Notes: generated from the letters alone by a model not told the origin. Shown: positions 1 through 8,723, counted from the first letter of the stretch. The stretch is 64,000 nt of DNA from Salinimicrobium sediminilitoris (GCF_020866905.1 NZ_JAIVCC010000005.1:310001-374000); one strand, 5' to 3'. A program made the numbers and translations.

Positions 1-1
1 A

Positions 2-1216
2 GATGATGTGCCTTCCAAATTTTCATATCTGGACGAAACAAAACCGCTCACTAAACAGAGATCTTGTTATATGTCTTATACCTCTCCCGAGGTACATGAA
101 TTATTAAAAGAAGGTTTTGACAGGTCCCCAATGTTTAACGGCAGGATAAAAAGTGTTGGTCCGCGTTACTGTCCTTCTATTGAAGATAAGATCAATCGTT
201 TTGCAGATAAAGACAGGCACCAGCTTTTTATCGAACCCGAAGGGTGGAACACTGTCGAGATGTATATCAATGGATTTTCAACTTCGTTGCCCGAGGAAGT
301 ACAATTTAGAGCCTTGAGTTCGGTAGCGGGATTTGAAAAAGTGAAATTCTTTAGACCCGGTTACGCGATTGAATATGATTATTTCCCGCCAACACAATTA
401 AAACATACGCTTGAAACCAAACTGGTAGAAGGACTTTATTTTGCAGGACAGATCAATGGAACCACAGGTTATGAAGAAGCGGGTTCACAAGGTTTAATGG
501 CAGGTATAAATGCGGCCTTAAAAGTAAGGGAAAAGGAAGAATTTGTGCTGCAAAGAAGTGAGGCTTATATAGGAGTTTTAATTGATGATCTCATTACAAA
601 AGGAACAGAGGAGCCTTACCGAATGTTTACTTCGAGAGCGGAATATAGAACTCTTTTACGGCAGGATAATGCCGATTTCAGGCTTACCGAAAAGTCCTTT
701 GAAATTGGATTAGCTTCAGAAAAAAGGATGCAAAAGATGGAAGAGAAGAAATCCAAATCTTTTGCTTTTGTGGAGTTTCTGAAAGATAAAAGTGTGGCAC
801 CCGAAGAGGCTAATGTGGTTTTGGAAGCAAATGATTCTGCTCCAATGAAACAAAGCGACAAGATCTTCAAAGTTTTTTCCAGGCCCAATATTGATATGCA
901 GGATATCCGAACTTTTAGTGGTGTGGAAGATTATATTCAGGGGAATCAACTAGGGGAGGAAGTACTTGAGCAAACCGAAATTCAGGTTAAGTATTCGGGA
1001 TATATTGAAAAGGAAAAGAACAATGCCGACAAACTTCACAGACTGGAAGGAATTAAAATTCCGGGGGATTTTGATTACTCCAGGATCAAATCCATGTCTT
1101 ACGAAGCGCGTGAAAAACTGAAAAAAGTTCAGCCAACATCTATTTCGCAGGCCTCCCGGATTAGTGGGGTAAGTCCAAATGATATTTCTGTTTTGTTGGT
1201 GTACATGGGAAGATAA
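2..1216 (+). CDS. mnmG: tRNA uridine-5-carboxymethylaminomethyl(34) synthesis enzyme MnmG (GidA), 5'-truncated by window edge
   Basis: This is the C-terminal two thirds of MnmG. The protein uses FAD and 5,10-methylene-THF with MnmE to install the cmnm5 group on the wobble uridine of tRNAs. The frame is open from base 2, so the true start lies before the window. Visible family marks are the GTTGYEEAGSQG segment of the FAD fold, the insertion-domain segment EPYRMFTSRAEYR, and the helical C-terminus rich in SYEAREKLKK-type sequence that contacts MnmE and tRNA. About 404 of roughly 620 residues are present. It is followed by a parS-like palindrome. mnmG is close to the origin in many bacteria, which fits that neighbour. 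Function is secure from sequence. Confidence 0.97.
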   Translation, partial: DDVPSKFSYLDETKPLTKQRSCYMSYTSPEVHELLKEGFDRSPMFNGRIKSVGPRYCPSIEDKINRFADKDRHQLFIEPEGWNTVEMYINGFSTSLPEEVQFRALSSVAGFEKVKFFRPGYAIEYDYFPPTQLKHTLETKLVEGLYFAGQINGTTGYEEAGSQGLMAGINAALKVREKEEFVLQRSEAYIGVLIDDLITKGTEEPYRMFTSRAEYRTLLRQDNADFRLTEKSFEIGLASEKRMQKMEEKKSKSFAFVEFLKDKSVAPEEANVVLEANDSAPMKQSDKIFKVFSRPNIDMQDIRTFSGVEDYIQGNQLGEEVLEQTEIQVKYSGYIEKEKNNADKLHRLEGIKIPGDFDYSRIKSMSYEAREKLKKVQPTSISQASRISGVSPNDISVLLVYMGR

Positions 1217-1224
1217 AATGTAAT

Positions 1225-1240
1225 AGTTCCACGTGGAACA
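1225..1240. other. parS-like ParB binding site candidate (perfect 14-bp palindrome)
   Basis: The sequence AGTTCCACGTGGAACA sits in the gap between mnmG and the next gene. Its inner 14 bases (1226-1239) are a perfect palindrome around CACGTG. It matches the widely conserved bacterial parS (TGTTCCACGTGAAACA in Bacillus) at 14 of 16 positions, and it lacks the T-run expected of a terminator. The position next to mnmG is typical for origin-proximal parS. ParB binding is inferred. Confidence 0.6.
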
Positions 1241-1256
1241 ACGGTAAAAAATTTAT

Positions 1257-2114
1257 ATGTTTCCATTAGAATTTTCTAAAAAACCTGTCCTCGTTTGCAA
1301 AGATCACACGGTAAGTGGAGAGTATTTCGAATTGAGAAAAGCAAAGGATCTTGATCTTTTAGCAACTTTTCCAAGACCCGATCTTGAGCAGTTACCATCT
1401 TATTATAAAAGCGAAAATTACATTTCCCATACCGATTCAAAAAAGGGTTTTTTTGATAAGGTTTATCAGCAGGTAAAAAACCTGATGCTTAAAAATAAGC
1501 TCAACTGGATTGAAAAAGAAAGAACGCCTGGAGCAAAAATATTAGATATTGGTGCAGGAACGGGAGACTTTTTGCGTGCGGCAAAAAACCGGAACTGGGA
1601 AGTATTTGGTGTCGAACCAAATCCTGATGCCCGGAAGCTTGCTGCAGAAAAAGGGGTGGAGTTGGAAAAAACAACATCTTCTTTTCCCGACCAGAGTTTT
1701 GATGTAATTACCATGTGGCATGTTTTAGAACACGTGCCCGATCTTGAGGAGCAGATAAAAGAACTTGACCGGCTTTTAAAACCCAATGGTCTTCTTGTTA
1801 TCGCGGTGCCAAATTTTAAAAGTGACGACGCCAAGAAATACAAAGATAATTGGGCAGCTTATGATGTGCCCAGGCATCTTTATCATTTCTCTCCTTCAGC
1901 TATTAAAAAAATTTTTAATTCCACAGGTTTTTTACTTACCTCTCAAAAAGGGCTTTTTTTTGATTCCTTTTATGTAAGCCTTCTTTCTGAAAAATATTCT
2001 TCCGGTTCAGGAAATTTTCTTCGGGCAGGATATAATGGCATAACTTCTAACCTCAAGGCAAGATCCTCCGGAAACTACTCTTCTCTTGCTTACTTTCTAA
2101 AGAAAAGTAGTTAA
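1257..2114 (+). CDS. Class I SAM-dependent methyltransferase, substrate unknown
   Basis: A 285-residue protein with a central Rossmann-type methyltransferase core. Motif I is ILDIGAGTGDF at about residues 95-105. The acidic end of strand beta2 is VFGVEPNP near 117-124, and the post-motif region MWHVLEHVPDLEEQIKELDR resembles the UbiE/Coq5-like Methyltransf_11/23 group. The N-terminal 90 residues are not typical of that group and may position a substrate. Many Bacteroidota proteins of this shape follow mnmG, but the substrate is not known. It could act on a surface glycan, a lipid or a small molecule. A 9-bp inverted repeat with a short T-run overlaps the stop codon. Confidence 0.85.
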   Translation: MFPLEFSKKPVLVCKDHTVSGEYFELRKAKDLDLLATFPRPDLEQLPSYYKSENYISHTDSKKGFFDKVYQQVKNLMLKNKLNWIEKERTPGAKILDIGAGTGDFLRAAKNRNWEVFGVEPNPDARKLAAEKGVELEKTTSSFPDQSFDVITMWHVLEHVPDLEEQIKELDRLLKPNGLLVIAVPNFKSDDAKKYKDNWAAYDVPRHLYHFSPSAIKKIFNSTGFLLTSQKGLFFDSFYVSLLSEKYSSGSGNFLRAGYNGITSNLKARSSGNYSSLAYFLKKSS

Positions 2115-2136
2115 AACGCATTTTTAAGCGTTTTAA
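2111..2136 (+). terminator. Terminator-like hairpin after methyltransferase gene
   Basis: TTAAAACGC (2111-2119) pairs with GCGTTTTAA (2128-2136) across an AT loop. It starts inside the stop codon, and the T-run lies in the 3' arm. Weak to moderate as a terminator. Confidence 0.45.
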
Positions 2137-2312
2137 GGGGCTTTTAGCTTCTTGATGATGTTATGTATGTTAATTTTCTTTTCTGACGCTTATTTAAGCC
2201 TCTAATTCTGTCATTTTTCATAGAATTTTCAAATAAGCTTATTTTTTTTTCATATCAAAACCTTATAGTTGTATAATAGAGGCTTTTTTAGGAGGGAATG
2301 AAAATGCTTTCT

Positions 2313-2320
2313 TACTTTTG
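2313..2320 (+). promoter_or_regulatory. Bacteroidota -7 box TACTTTTG upstream of the OmpH-like gene
   Basis: TACTTTTG matches the TAnnTTTG -7 element of the Bacteroidota housekeeping sigma factor, 24 bases before the ATG at 2344. No clear -33 TTG is seen at the usual spacing. Confidence 0.45.
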
Positions 2321-2343
2321 CTGCAAATCGAAAAAATTTAAAA

Positions 2344-2880
2344 ATGAGAAAATTATTTATGGTCCTGTCTTTAGGGGCTATTCTTACTGCCTGTAACAAC
2401 GATAAGACTGCCTATGTCGACACTACTGTTTTACTTCAGGAGTATTCTGAAATGAAAGAAGTCGAAGCAGATTTCAATGTAAGATCTGAAAGTTTGAAAA
2501 GGGAACTGGACTCTGCTGCACAGGGATTTCAGCAGGAAGTAATGGAATTTAGAGATAATGCGGCCACAATGTCTGAAGCTGAAAGACAGGCTGCCCAGGA
2601 AAATTTGATGCAAAAGCAACAAATGCTTCAGCAACAACAGCAAATGAGAAGTGGTCAATTGAGACAGGAAGGTGACCAGGTGATAGATTCAATTATTACT
2701 AAAGTGAAGGATTTCGTAAAGGTCTACGGAGAGGAAAATGATTACACCTATATCTTTGGATCGAATGAATCTGCAAACATTATGTATGCAGAGGAAGGAC
2801 TGGATATCACTCAGGAGATATTGGCAGAGCTTAATGAAAGCAGGGGAGTTGCCAAAGAAGATGCTGCAGTTACAGAGTAA
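2344..2880 (+). CDS. OmpH/Skp-like periplasmic chaperone lipoprotein
   Basis: A 178-residue protein with a lipoprotein signal (MRKLFMVLSLGAILTAC, lipobox Cys at residue 17). A long Gln/Glu-rich helical region (about 35-120) follows, then a C-terminal TYIFGSNESANIMYAEEGLDIT-type beta segment. This is the OmpH/Skp layout: a small beta core with two long helical tentacles that hold unfolded outer-membrane proteins. Flavobacteria carry several Skp-like paralogues, and the lipid anchor is a common variant. It has its own -7 box and a strong terminator, so it is probably monocistronic. The chaperone role is inferred from the family. Confidence 0.8.
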   Translation: MRKLFMVLSLGAILTACNNDKTAYVDTTVLLQEYSEMKEVEADFNVRSESLKRELDSAAQGFQQEVMEFRDNAATMSEAERQAAQENLMQKQQMLQQQQQMRSGQLRQEGDQVIDSIITKVKDFVKVYGEENDYTYIFGSNESANIMYAEEGLDITQEILAELNESRGVAKEDAAVTE

Positions 2881-2902
2881 TAACTTACTCTCTCAAAATT
2901 TC

Positions 2903-2929
2903 AAGGGTTCCACATGGAACCCTTTTTTT
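2903..2929 (+). terminator. Rho-independent terminator after the OmpH-like gene
   Basis: AAGGGTTCC (2903-2911) pairs with GGAACCCTT (2916-2924) around the loop ACAT, and a run of T follows to 2929. The stem core GTTCCACATGGAAC is one base off the parS-like palindrome at 1226. I interpret it as a terminator because of the T-run. Confidence 0.85.
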
Positions 2930-3326
2930 ATGCGGTTACTAAAAAGACCCCAAAGATTATAACGATGAAATATCCCACAATAGTGAAGGCTCCCGCATAA
3001 TCATTTGCCACCCGTTGTCCAAAAAGCAACATAAGCAGAGTAACTGCGGCAAGAACAAGTGACCTAAGGGCCAGTGTAGGATCTTCATTTGCGTAAAGAG
3101 TATAGATGGCTGCTAAAGCCATGAGTCCTGTAATTATTTCCAATACAAGTATAATACCCAGCAGCAGGGATACCATTCCACCCATAAAGGTGCCTTTGAA
3201 GTGTCCTGTAAGCCATTCGTAATTTCCCTTCCAGTTCATCATCTTATCAAGACCCGATTGGAGAAAGGTAATTATGGTAAAAACCAAAATGAGGTAAACA
3301 GGAATATTAGAAATGAAATTGTCCAT
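2928..3326 (-). CDS. DoxX-like small integral membrane protein
   Basis: A 132-residue protein with four predicted membrane helices (about residues 8-25, 47-67, 70-83 and 107-130). A polar loop SGLDKMMNWKGNYEWLTGHFKG follows the first helix, which is the usual pattern of flavobacterial DoxX-type proteins. The role of DoxX proteins is poorly defined; links to quinone or thiosulfate redox chemistry exist in other organisms. It lies six bases downstream of holB on the same strand and is probably co-transcribed with it. Its 3' end runs into the terminator region of the convergent OmpH-like gene. Confidence 0.7.
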   Translation of the reverse strand: MDNFISNIPVYLILVFTIITFLQSGLDKMMNWKGNYEWLTGHFKGTFMGGMVSLLLGIILVLEIITGLMALAAIYTLYANEDPTLALRSLVLAAVTLLMLLFGQRVANDYAGAFTIVGYFIVIIFGVFLVTA

Positions 3327-3332
3327 GATGAA

Positions 3333-4481
3333 CTAGTTTTTATGAATGAGTCTGGTTAGTTTAATGGAAAGATCTGTGAGAATGATCTTGGCGTTTCCAT
3401 TTCTTTCAATATGGTAAACGGCATCTTCCAGTTCTTTTGTGATGCCGGTGATATTATTCCCTGTGATAAAAGGAGCAAATTTTTCCAATTTAAATCCTTT
3501 TGTCTGCGGTTGCATAAAGACGAGGTTCTTTGCTTTATAATTGTACATGAGAGCCTGCCGGAAAAAATCCATACAAAACAGCAGGAACTTCTTTTGCGGT
3601 TCCCTTCCTGTGCCCGCGATCATTTCACTCCAGGCAATTAATTCGGCTAGAGCAGTTTTATCTCCTTTAGCTTTAAAAGCAGTTCTTACCCAGGAAATGA
3701 ACCACTCCTCAAATTGTTCGTCACCTGAATTGTGTCTAAGAATGTGCAGAGCATTATTGTAATTTCCATTGGCCCGGTGTGCAATAGTAAGTGCTTTGGG
3801 ACGATCACAATTTTCTTTTTGTTCAAGGGCTTCAGCAATTACTGCCTCATTCAATGGGGGAAAGTGCAGGGTTTGACACCTGGATCTTATAGTTTGAATA
3901 ATGTTTTCCTCTTCTTCGGTAATTAACAGGAAAAGGGTCTTTTGTGGGGGTTCTTCTATTAGCTTCAGCAATTTGTTGGCGCAGCTGTCGTTCATCTTTT
4001 CGGCCATCCAAATGATCATTACCTTATAGCCTCCTTCATAAGATTTCAGCGAAAGGGCTTTGACAATATCCTGTGCCTCATCGACCCCTATTTTTCCCTG
4101 CTTATTTTCAATTCCCAGTTTTTGGTACCAGTCAAAAAGGCTTCCGTAGGGCTCCTGTTCCACAAATTGCCGCCATTCCTCGCTAAAATGAGAAGAAATG
4201 GCATTCTTCTTTACTTTGTCGTTGTTAGCAACAGGATATGCAAAATGCAGGTCTGGATGAGCGAGTTTGTTCATCTTCAGGTTACAGGCTTCCTTTCCTG
4301 TATTGTTCTCTGCACTTGTATTACCACAGAGGACATATTGCGCATAAGCAATTGCCATAGGAAGCGTTCCACTACCCGAGGATCCTACAAATAATTGGGC
4401 ATGAGGGATCCGGTTATTATCCACCGTAGTGGTGAGGTGATTCTTTATATGCGGAAGGCCTAATACTTCAGAAAATAGCAT
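3333..4481 (-). CDS. holB: DNA polymerase III clamp-loader subunit delta'
   Basis: A 382-residue AAA+ protein of the clamp-loader delta' type. It has the N-terminal LGLPHIKNHL helix and a degenerate P-loop region GSSGSGTLP (no GKT, as expected because delta' does not bind ATP). It also has LIEEPPQKTLFLLIT and the SRC motif in IRSRCQTLHFPPL that supplies the arginine finger to the neighbouring subunit. The four-cysteine zinc cluster of E. coli HolB is only partly visible (C at about 54 and 67). I chose the ATG at 4481 over an upstream TTG at 4487. A perfect -7 box TATCTTTG lies only four bases upstream (4485-4492), so the mRNA may be leaderless. Confidence 0.92.
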   Translation of the reverse strand: MLFSEVLGLPHIKNHLTTTVDNNRIPHAQLFVGSSGSGTLPMAIAYAQYVLCGNTSAENNTGKEACNLKMNKLAHPDLHFAYPVANNDKVKKNAISSHFSEEWRQFVEQEPYGSLFDWYQKLGIENKQGKIGVDEAQDIVKALSLKSYEGGYKVMIIWMAEKMNDSCANKLLKLIEEPPQKTLFLLITEEEENIIQTIRSRCQTLHFPPLNEAVIAEALEQKENCDRPKALTIAHRANGNYNNALHILRHNSGDEQFEEWFISWVRTAFKAKGDKTALAELIAWSEMIAGTGREPQKKFLLFCMDFFRQALMYNYKAKNLVFMQPQTKGFKLEKFAPFITGNNITGITKELEDAVYHIERNGNAKIILTDLSIKLTRLIHKN

Positions 4482-4484
4482 AAG

Positions 4485-4492
4485 CAAAGATA
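4485..4492 (-). promoter_or_regulatory. -7 box TATCTTTG immediately upstream of holB
   Basis: On the minus strand TATCTTTG fits TAnnTTTG exactly and ends four bases before the holB ATG, leaving almost no 5' leader. Confidence 0.45.
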
Positions 4493-4551
4493 AAATTTCT
4501 TCACACTTTATTATCTTAGGGGAAAATTTAATTTAGGCTAAAAACAGCTAT

Positions 4552-5736
4552 ATGAAAACTATTAATGACTATAATTTTAAAGATAAAAAAGCCCTGATAA
4601 GGGTTGATTTTAATGTTCCGCTTAATGAACAACAAGAGGTAGGGGATACCAGCCGAATTGAGGGCGCTAAACCTACAGTGAATAAGATCCTTAAAGATGG
4701 TGGTAGCGCTATCCTTATGTCGCACCTTGGTCGCCCAAAGGGAGTTGATAAAAAGAACTCGCTGCAACACATTGTGGCCAAAGTTTCAGAAATTCTTGGG
4801 GTTGAGGTGAAATTTGTAGATGAATGTGTTGGGGAAAAAGCGCAACAAGCTGCACTGGATCTAAAACCGGGAGAGGTACTTTTGCTTGAGAACCTGCGTT
4901 TTCATGCAGAAGAAGAGAAAGGGGATGAAGAATTCGCTAAAAAACTGGCTTCATTGGGAGACATTTACGTGAATGATGCCTTTGGTACTGCGCACCGTGC
5001 CCATGCTTCCACGACCATTGTAGCAAAATATTTTGATGAAAAATGTGTTGGTGCTTTACTTCATAAGGAAATCGATAGTTTGGAAAAAGTGCTTGGAAGT
5101 TCAGAAAAACCAGTAACTGCTGTTTTGGGTGGAGCCAAGGTTTCTACCAAGATCACAGTTATTGAAAATATTCTTGATAAAATCGATCACCTTATAATTG
5201 GTGGTGGAATGACCTACACTTTTACAAAAGCAAAAGGTGGGAAAATTGGAAATTCCTTAGTGGAAGACGACAAATTGGAACTAGCACTTGAAATTCTTAG
5301 AAAAGCTGAAGAAAAGGGAGTGAAGATCCATCTTCCGGTTGATGCCGTGATAGCCGATTCTTTTTCTGAAGAAGCCAGCACAAAAGTGATTCCTGTAGAT
5401 GAGATCCCCGACGGATGGATGGGATTAGACATAGGACCTGAAACCATAAAGAAATATGGTGATGTTCTTGAAAGTTCTAAAACTATCTTGTGGAACGGAC
5501 CGATGGGAGTTTTTGAAATGCAGCCTTTTGCAAAAGGAACTATCGCTGTGGGAGAACATATTGCTGCGGCCACAAAGAAAGGTGCTTTTTCTCTGGTAGG
5601 AGGAGGAGACTCTGTTGCTGCCGTGAAACAATTTGGACTTGAAGATAAAGTGAGCTATGTTTCCACAGGTGGAGGAGCAATGCTTGAAATGCTTGAAGGA
5701 AAAAGTTTACCGGGCATTGAAGCCTTAAAAAAATAA
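4552..5736 (+). CDS. pgk: Phosphoglycerate kinase
   Basis: A 394-residue two-lobed glycolytic kinase interconverting 1,3-bisphosphoglycerate + ADP and 3-phosphoglycerate + ATP in the cytoplasm. Signature segments are RVDFNVPL (about residues 17-24), SHLGRPKG (60-67), [13 protein letters not shown], the hinge region, WNGPMGVFE (about 320) and the nucleotide loop GGGDSVAAV (about 354-362). Length is normal and all key regions are intact. It stands between the divergent holB/DoxX pair and a lytic transglycosylase gene 50 bases downstream. No strong promoter box is visible. Confidence 0.98.
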   Translation: MKTINDYNFKDKKALIRVDFNVPLNEQQEVGDTSRIEGAKPTVNKILKDGGSAILMSHLGRPKGVDKKNSLQHIVAKVSEILGVEVKFVDECVGEKAQQAALDLKPGEVLLLENLRFHAEEEKGDEEFAKKLASLGDIYVNDAFGTAHRAHASTTIVAKYFDEKCVGALLHKEIDSLEKVLGSSEKPVTAVLGGAKVSTKITVIENILDKIDHLIIGGGMTYTFTKAKGGKIGNSLVEDDKLELALEILRKAEEKGVKIHLPVDAVIADSFSEEASTKVIPVDEIPDGWMGLDIGPETIKKYGDVLESSKTILWNGPMGVFEMQPFAKGTIAVGEHIAAATKKGAFSLVGGGDSVAAVKQFGLEDKVSYVSTGGGAMLEMLEGKSLPGIEALKK

Positions 5737-5787
5737 AGAGGTACGATAATTGAAGGAAAAAATATACTGCTTTTGAGAAATGATGTT

Positions 5788-7362
5788 ATGATGAAACAAA
5801 TTTTGCCTTTTTTGATGCTGCTCATGTCTGTAGCTGCATTTGCCCAGGACGTAAAGTCCGGGGCGAAGAATGTAAAGGGACAGGAGAATGGAGAAACGGG
5901 CGATACCATAAGGCTTCCCGAACAGGATTTTTTCCTTTTGCTCGATAGCGATGATGTAGATCTCGCAAATAATGTGCCGGTACATAAGATTCTCAAAGAC
6001 TCCCTTGTTTTTGCCCTTTTAGACGATCCTGGTGCAGCAACGATAGATTCGTTGTGGCAGCAGGAACTGTTTGAATCCAGTCTTTATATGGATTTAAGGG
6101 ACTCCCTGCTTAACCAGGAATATAATGAGGTAGTCTTTGATGATCTTCCCACGGATACTTTGAAGGTAAGACTTCAAAAACTTAATGCCAAAACCCCTTT
6201 TAATATAGAATACAATCCTCTTCTTGAGAATGTGATCAAATCCTATCTCAAGAGAAATAAGAAGGGGATGGAGAGGTTAATGGCCCTAAGCACCTACTAT
6301 TTTCCTCTTTTTGAGCAAAAGCTTGACGTGTATAACATTCCGCTGGAGATAAAATATCTTGCCATAGTGGAATCGGCTCTTAATCCTCGTGCAAGGTCAC
6401 GCGTTGGGGCTACCGGTTTATGGCAGTTTATGTTTGCAACGGGGAAAATGCATGGTCTGGATGTGAGTTCTTATGTAGATGAGCGTATGGATCCTGTTAT
6501 GGCTACCGAAGCCGCAGCTCAATACCTTTCTACCCTTTACAGGGTTTTTGAGGATTGGGATCTGGTTTTGGCCTCTTATAATTCCGGTCCCGGGAATGTT
6601 TCTAAAGCAATTAGGCGAAGCGGAGGTTCCACGAATTACTGGAACTTAAGGCCATATCTTCCACGTGAAACAGCTGGATATGTACCTGCTTTCCTGGCTA
6701 CAATGTACATTTTTGAATATGCCGAAGAGCATGGTTTTCAACCTCCTCACCCAAGAACAGCTTACTTCGAGACAGATACCATTCATCCAAAGAAGATGCT
6801 CACTTTCGAGCAGATTTCACAGGTGACAGGAGTGGAAAAAGAAATGTTGCAGTTCCTTAATCCCAGCTATAAGCTTGATGTTATTCCTTATGTAGAAGAT
6901 GAAAGCTACAGCCTAAGGTTGCCGCGTAACAGGACCGGCCTTTTTGTGAATAATGAAGAAGCTATTTATGGATATGCCCAGGCTTTGGAAGAAAAGAAGG
7001 AGGAAGCCTTACCTAAGTTAGTGCAGCCGGAGTCTACTGTAAGGTACCGCGTGAGACGTGGGGATTACCTCGGAAAAATAGCCGAAAGATATGGAGTAGG
7101 GGTAAGCCAGATAAAAAGATGGAACAACATGAGGAGCAATAATCTTAGAATAGGCCAAAGACTTATTATTTATCCGCAGAAAAACTCTGCTACAGCCGAA
7201 AGTTCTTCCTCGCCAAGATTCTATACCGTTAAACATGGAGATTCTCTGTGGAGCATTTCTAAAAAATTTCCAGGTGTAACTGTACAGGAGATTAAAAACC
7301 TAAATAAAATGAACAGTACCCGGCTCAAACCTGGGATGAAACTTAAACTTTCCGACGGGTAG
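5788..7362 (+). CDS. MltD-type lytic transglycosylase with two LysM domains
   Basis: A roughly 525-residue exported peptidoglycan enzyme. It has a signal peptide (MMKQILPFLMLLMSVAAFAQ) and a variable region to about residue 135. The goose-lysozyme-like SLT domain follows, with the catalytic Glu in IVESALNPRARS and the typical GATGLWQFM and SYNSGPGNV segments. Two C-terminal LysM repeats (YRVRRGDYLGKIAERYGV near 420-460 and FYTVKHGDSLWSISKKFPGV near 480-520) bind glycan. It cleaves MurNAc-GlcNAc bonds to give anhydro-muropeptides. The reading frame also allows a TTG start at 5773; the tandem ATG at 5788/5791 fits the signal peptide better. A near-perfect parS motif lies inside the gene at 6657-6672. 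Confidence 0.93.
   Translation: MMKQILPFLMLLMSVAAFAQDVKSGAKNVKGQENGETGDTIRLPEQDFFLLLDSDDVDLANNVPVHKILKDSLVFALLDDPGAATIDSLWQQELFESSLYMDLRDSLLNQEYNEVVFDDLPTDTLKVRLQKLNAKTPFNIEYNPLLENVIKSYLKRNKKGMERLMALSTYYFPLFEQKLDVYNIPLEIKYLAIVESALNPRARSRVGATGLWQFMFATGKMHGLDVSSYVDERMDPVMATEAAAQYLSTLYRVFEDWDLVLASYNSGPGNVSKAIRRSGGSTNYWNLRPYLPRETAGYVPAFLATMYIFEYAEEHGFQPPHPRTAYFETDTIHPKKMLTFEQISQVTGVEKEMLQFLNPSYKLDVIPYVEDESYSLRLPRNRTGLFVNNEEAIYGYAQALEEKKEEALPKLVQPESTVRYRVRRGDYLGKIAERYGVGVSQIKRWNNMRSNNLRIGQRLIIYPQKNSATAESSSSPRFYTVKHGDSLWSISKKFPGVTVQEIKNLNKMNSTRLKPGMKLKLSDG
6657..6672. other. Second parS-like site, inside the MltD-type gene
   Basis: TCTTCCACGTGAAACA differs from the Bacillus parS TGTTCCACGTGAAACA only at the second base. 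It lies in coding sequence, as many bacterial parS sites do. ParB binding is inferred from sequence only. Confidence 0.5.
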
Positions 7363-7385
7363 TCTTCCCGCTTCAAACTTTATCT

Positions 7386-8360
7386 ATGAAAAAACTATTA
7401 GCTTTCTTTTCAGTTCTTTTAATTTTAACCGGGTGTGGTGATGGCAAGGATGATCCTGTTGTAGTATCCAGTTCCTCAGGGAAGATCAATAGCGTGACGG
7501 TAGTTATGGAAAACGAGCTGTGGACCGGTGAAGTTGGAGAGGCCGTAAGACGTCATTTCGCTGCACCTGTAGACGGGCTACCACAAGAGGAGCCGTTATT
7601 CTCCCTTAGCCAAATGCCGCCGGTGGCATTTTCTGGTTTTGCCAGGAAAAACAGGATCTTTCTTAAAGTACAAAAAGGAGAGGAGACTGGAGTTAAACTC
7701 GCCGACGATGCTTATGCCCGCCCTCAAAAAGGAGTTTTGATTACCGGGGAGACTAATGAGGAGATCATTTCTCTTATTGATGAAAATGCGGAAAAAATTA
7801 TTTCCACCTTCAAAAAAACAGAACTAACCGAGCAACAGCGTCGTATTAAGAAATCACTTAAGAACGATGAAAAGCTGGAAGAACAACTTGGCGTGTCTTT
7901 AAAATTCCCTACTGCCTACAGGTATGCGAAAGAAAGTGATGACTTCTTTTGGTTACGTAAAGATATCCCCACGGGAAGTATGGAGATCCTGGTGTATGAA
8001 GTACCCAGGCATGTAATTGAGAAGGACACAAATATTATTGGAAACATTATTCAAATGCGAGATTCTATTGGAGAAACTCATATTCCCGGTAGGTTGGATA
8101 ATACTTTTATGATCACAGAAGCTGCCTATGCTCCTTATCTTTTTGAATCTGAAATTGATGGGAAATTTGCATGGGAATCAAAAGGAATGTGGGAAGTAAA
8201 AGGGGATTTTATGGCTGGTCCTTTTTTAAATTATGCGGTGCTCGATGAGGAGAACGATCGTTATGTAATACTTGAAGGATTTGCCTTTTCACCCTCGGCA
8301 AGGAAAAGGGAGAATATGATGGAACTCGAGGCGATTCTCAAATCGGCAAAAATTAATTAG
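7386..8360 (+). CDS. DUF4837-type lipoprotein
   Basis: A 324-residue lipoprotein (signal MKKLLAFFSVLLILTGC, Cys 17). It begins after the signal with INSVTVVMENELWTGEVGEAVR and contains the PTGSMEILVYEVP and GPFLNYAVLDEENDRYVILEGFAFSPS segments that I associate with the flavobacterial DUF4837 family. Function is unknown. It starts 23 bases after the lytic transglycosylase stop and shares its strand, so it may work at the envelope with that enzyme. It ends at a strong bidirectional terminator. Confidence 0.8.
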   Translation: MKKLLAFFSVLLILTGCGDGKDDPVVVSSSSGKINSVTVVMENELWTGEVGEAVRRHFAAPVDGLPQEEPLFSLSQMPPVAFSGFARKNRIFLKVQKGEETGVKLADDAYARPQKGVLITGETNEEIISLIDENAEKIISTFKKTELTEQQRRIKKSLKNDEKLEEQLGVSLKFPTAYRYAKESDDFFWLRKDIPTGSMEILVYEVPRHVIEKDTNIIGNIIQMRDSIGETHIPGRLDNTFMITEAAYAPYLFESEIDGKFAWESKGMWEVKGDFMAGPFLNYAVLDEENDRYVILEGFAFSPSARKRENMMELEAILKSAKIN

Positions 8361-8363
8361 CAA

Positions 8364-8394
8364 TAAAAAAACCCAACTTTTGTTGGGTTTTTAA
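8364..8394. terminator. Bidirectional terminator between the DUF4837-type gene and tatA
   Basis: AAAACCCAAC pairs with GTTGGGTTTT around TTTT, with A-run on the left and T-run on the right, so it can serve both convergent genes. Confidence 0.9.
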
Positions 8395-8413
8395 TTAGTA
8401 TAAAAAAGAGTTA

Positions 8414-8611
8414 TTACAATCTCTTTTTGTCTTCTTCAGTATTATTGGCAGGAGCATCATCTTTGGAAGCGTCTTTAAATTCTTTAATTCCGCTACCCAA
8501 TCCTCTCATTAGTTCAGGGATTTTTCTTCCTCCAAACAACAACAACACAATGACCACGATTAATATAATTTGTGGTGCTCCAATCTGTAATGGTATAAAA
8601 ACTGCACTCAT
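8414..8611 (-). CDS. tatA: Twin-arginine translocase subunit TatA/TatE
   Basis: A 65-residue protein with one N-terminal membrane helix ([27 protein letters not shown]), the FGGRKIPEL hinge, an amphipathic helix and a charged tail. It forms the pore-like oligomer of the Tat system, which exports folded proteins. I use the ATG at 8611 (MSAVFIPLQ) rather than a TTG three codons earlier. No tatC is in the window, so the Tat genes are split in this genome. Confidence 0.93.
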   Translation of the reverse strand: MSAVFIPLQIGAPQIILIVVIVLLLFGGRKIPELMRGLGSGIKEFKDASKDDAPANNTEEDKKRL

Positions 8612-8700
8612 AATGATCAATTTAATGTTGCAAAGTTAGTAATAAAACTTTAATCCGTTTGTTTATGAGAGGATAAAACCTCTCTAAAATATCTTTATTA

Positions 8701-8708
8701 TATCTTTG
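8701..8708 (+). promoter_or_regulatory. -7 box TATCTTTG upstream of the M23 peptidase gene
   Basis: A perfect TAnnTTTG element 16 bases before the ATG at 8724. It supports that start against the in-frame TTG at 8706, which overlaps the box itself. Confidence 0.5.
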
Positions 8709-8723
8709 CCTAAGGCCGTAAAT

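Noticed and set aside
3411-4394. Several plus-strand frames opposite holB
   Set aside because: They are shadows of the well-supported holB gene in the opposite strand.
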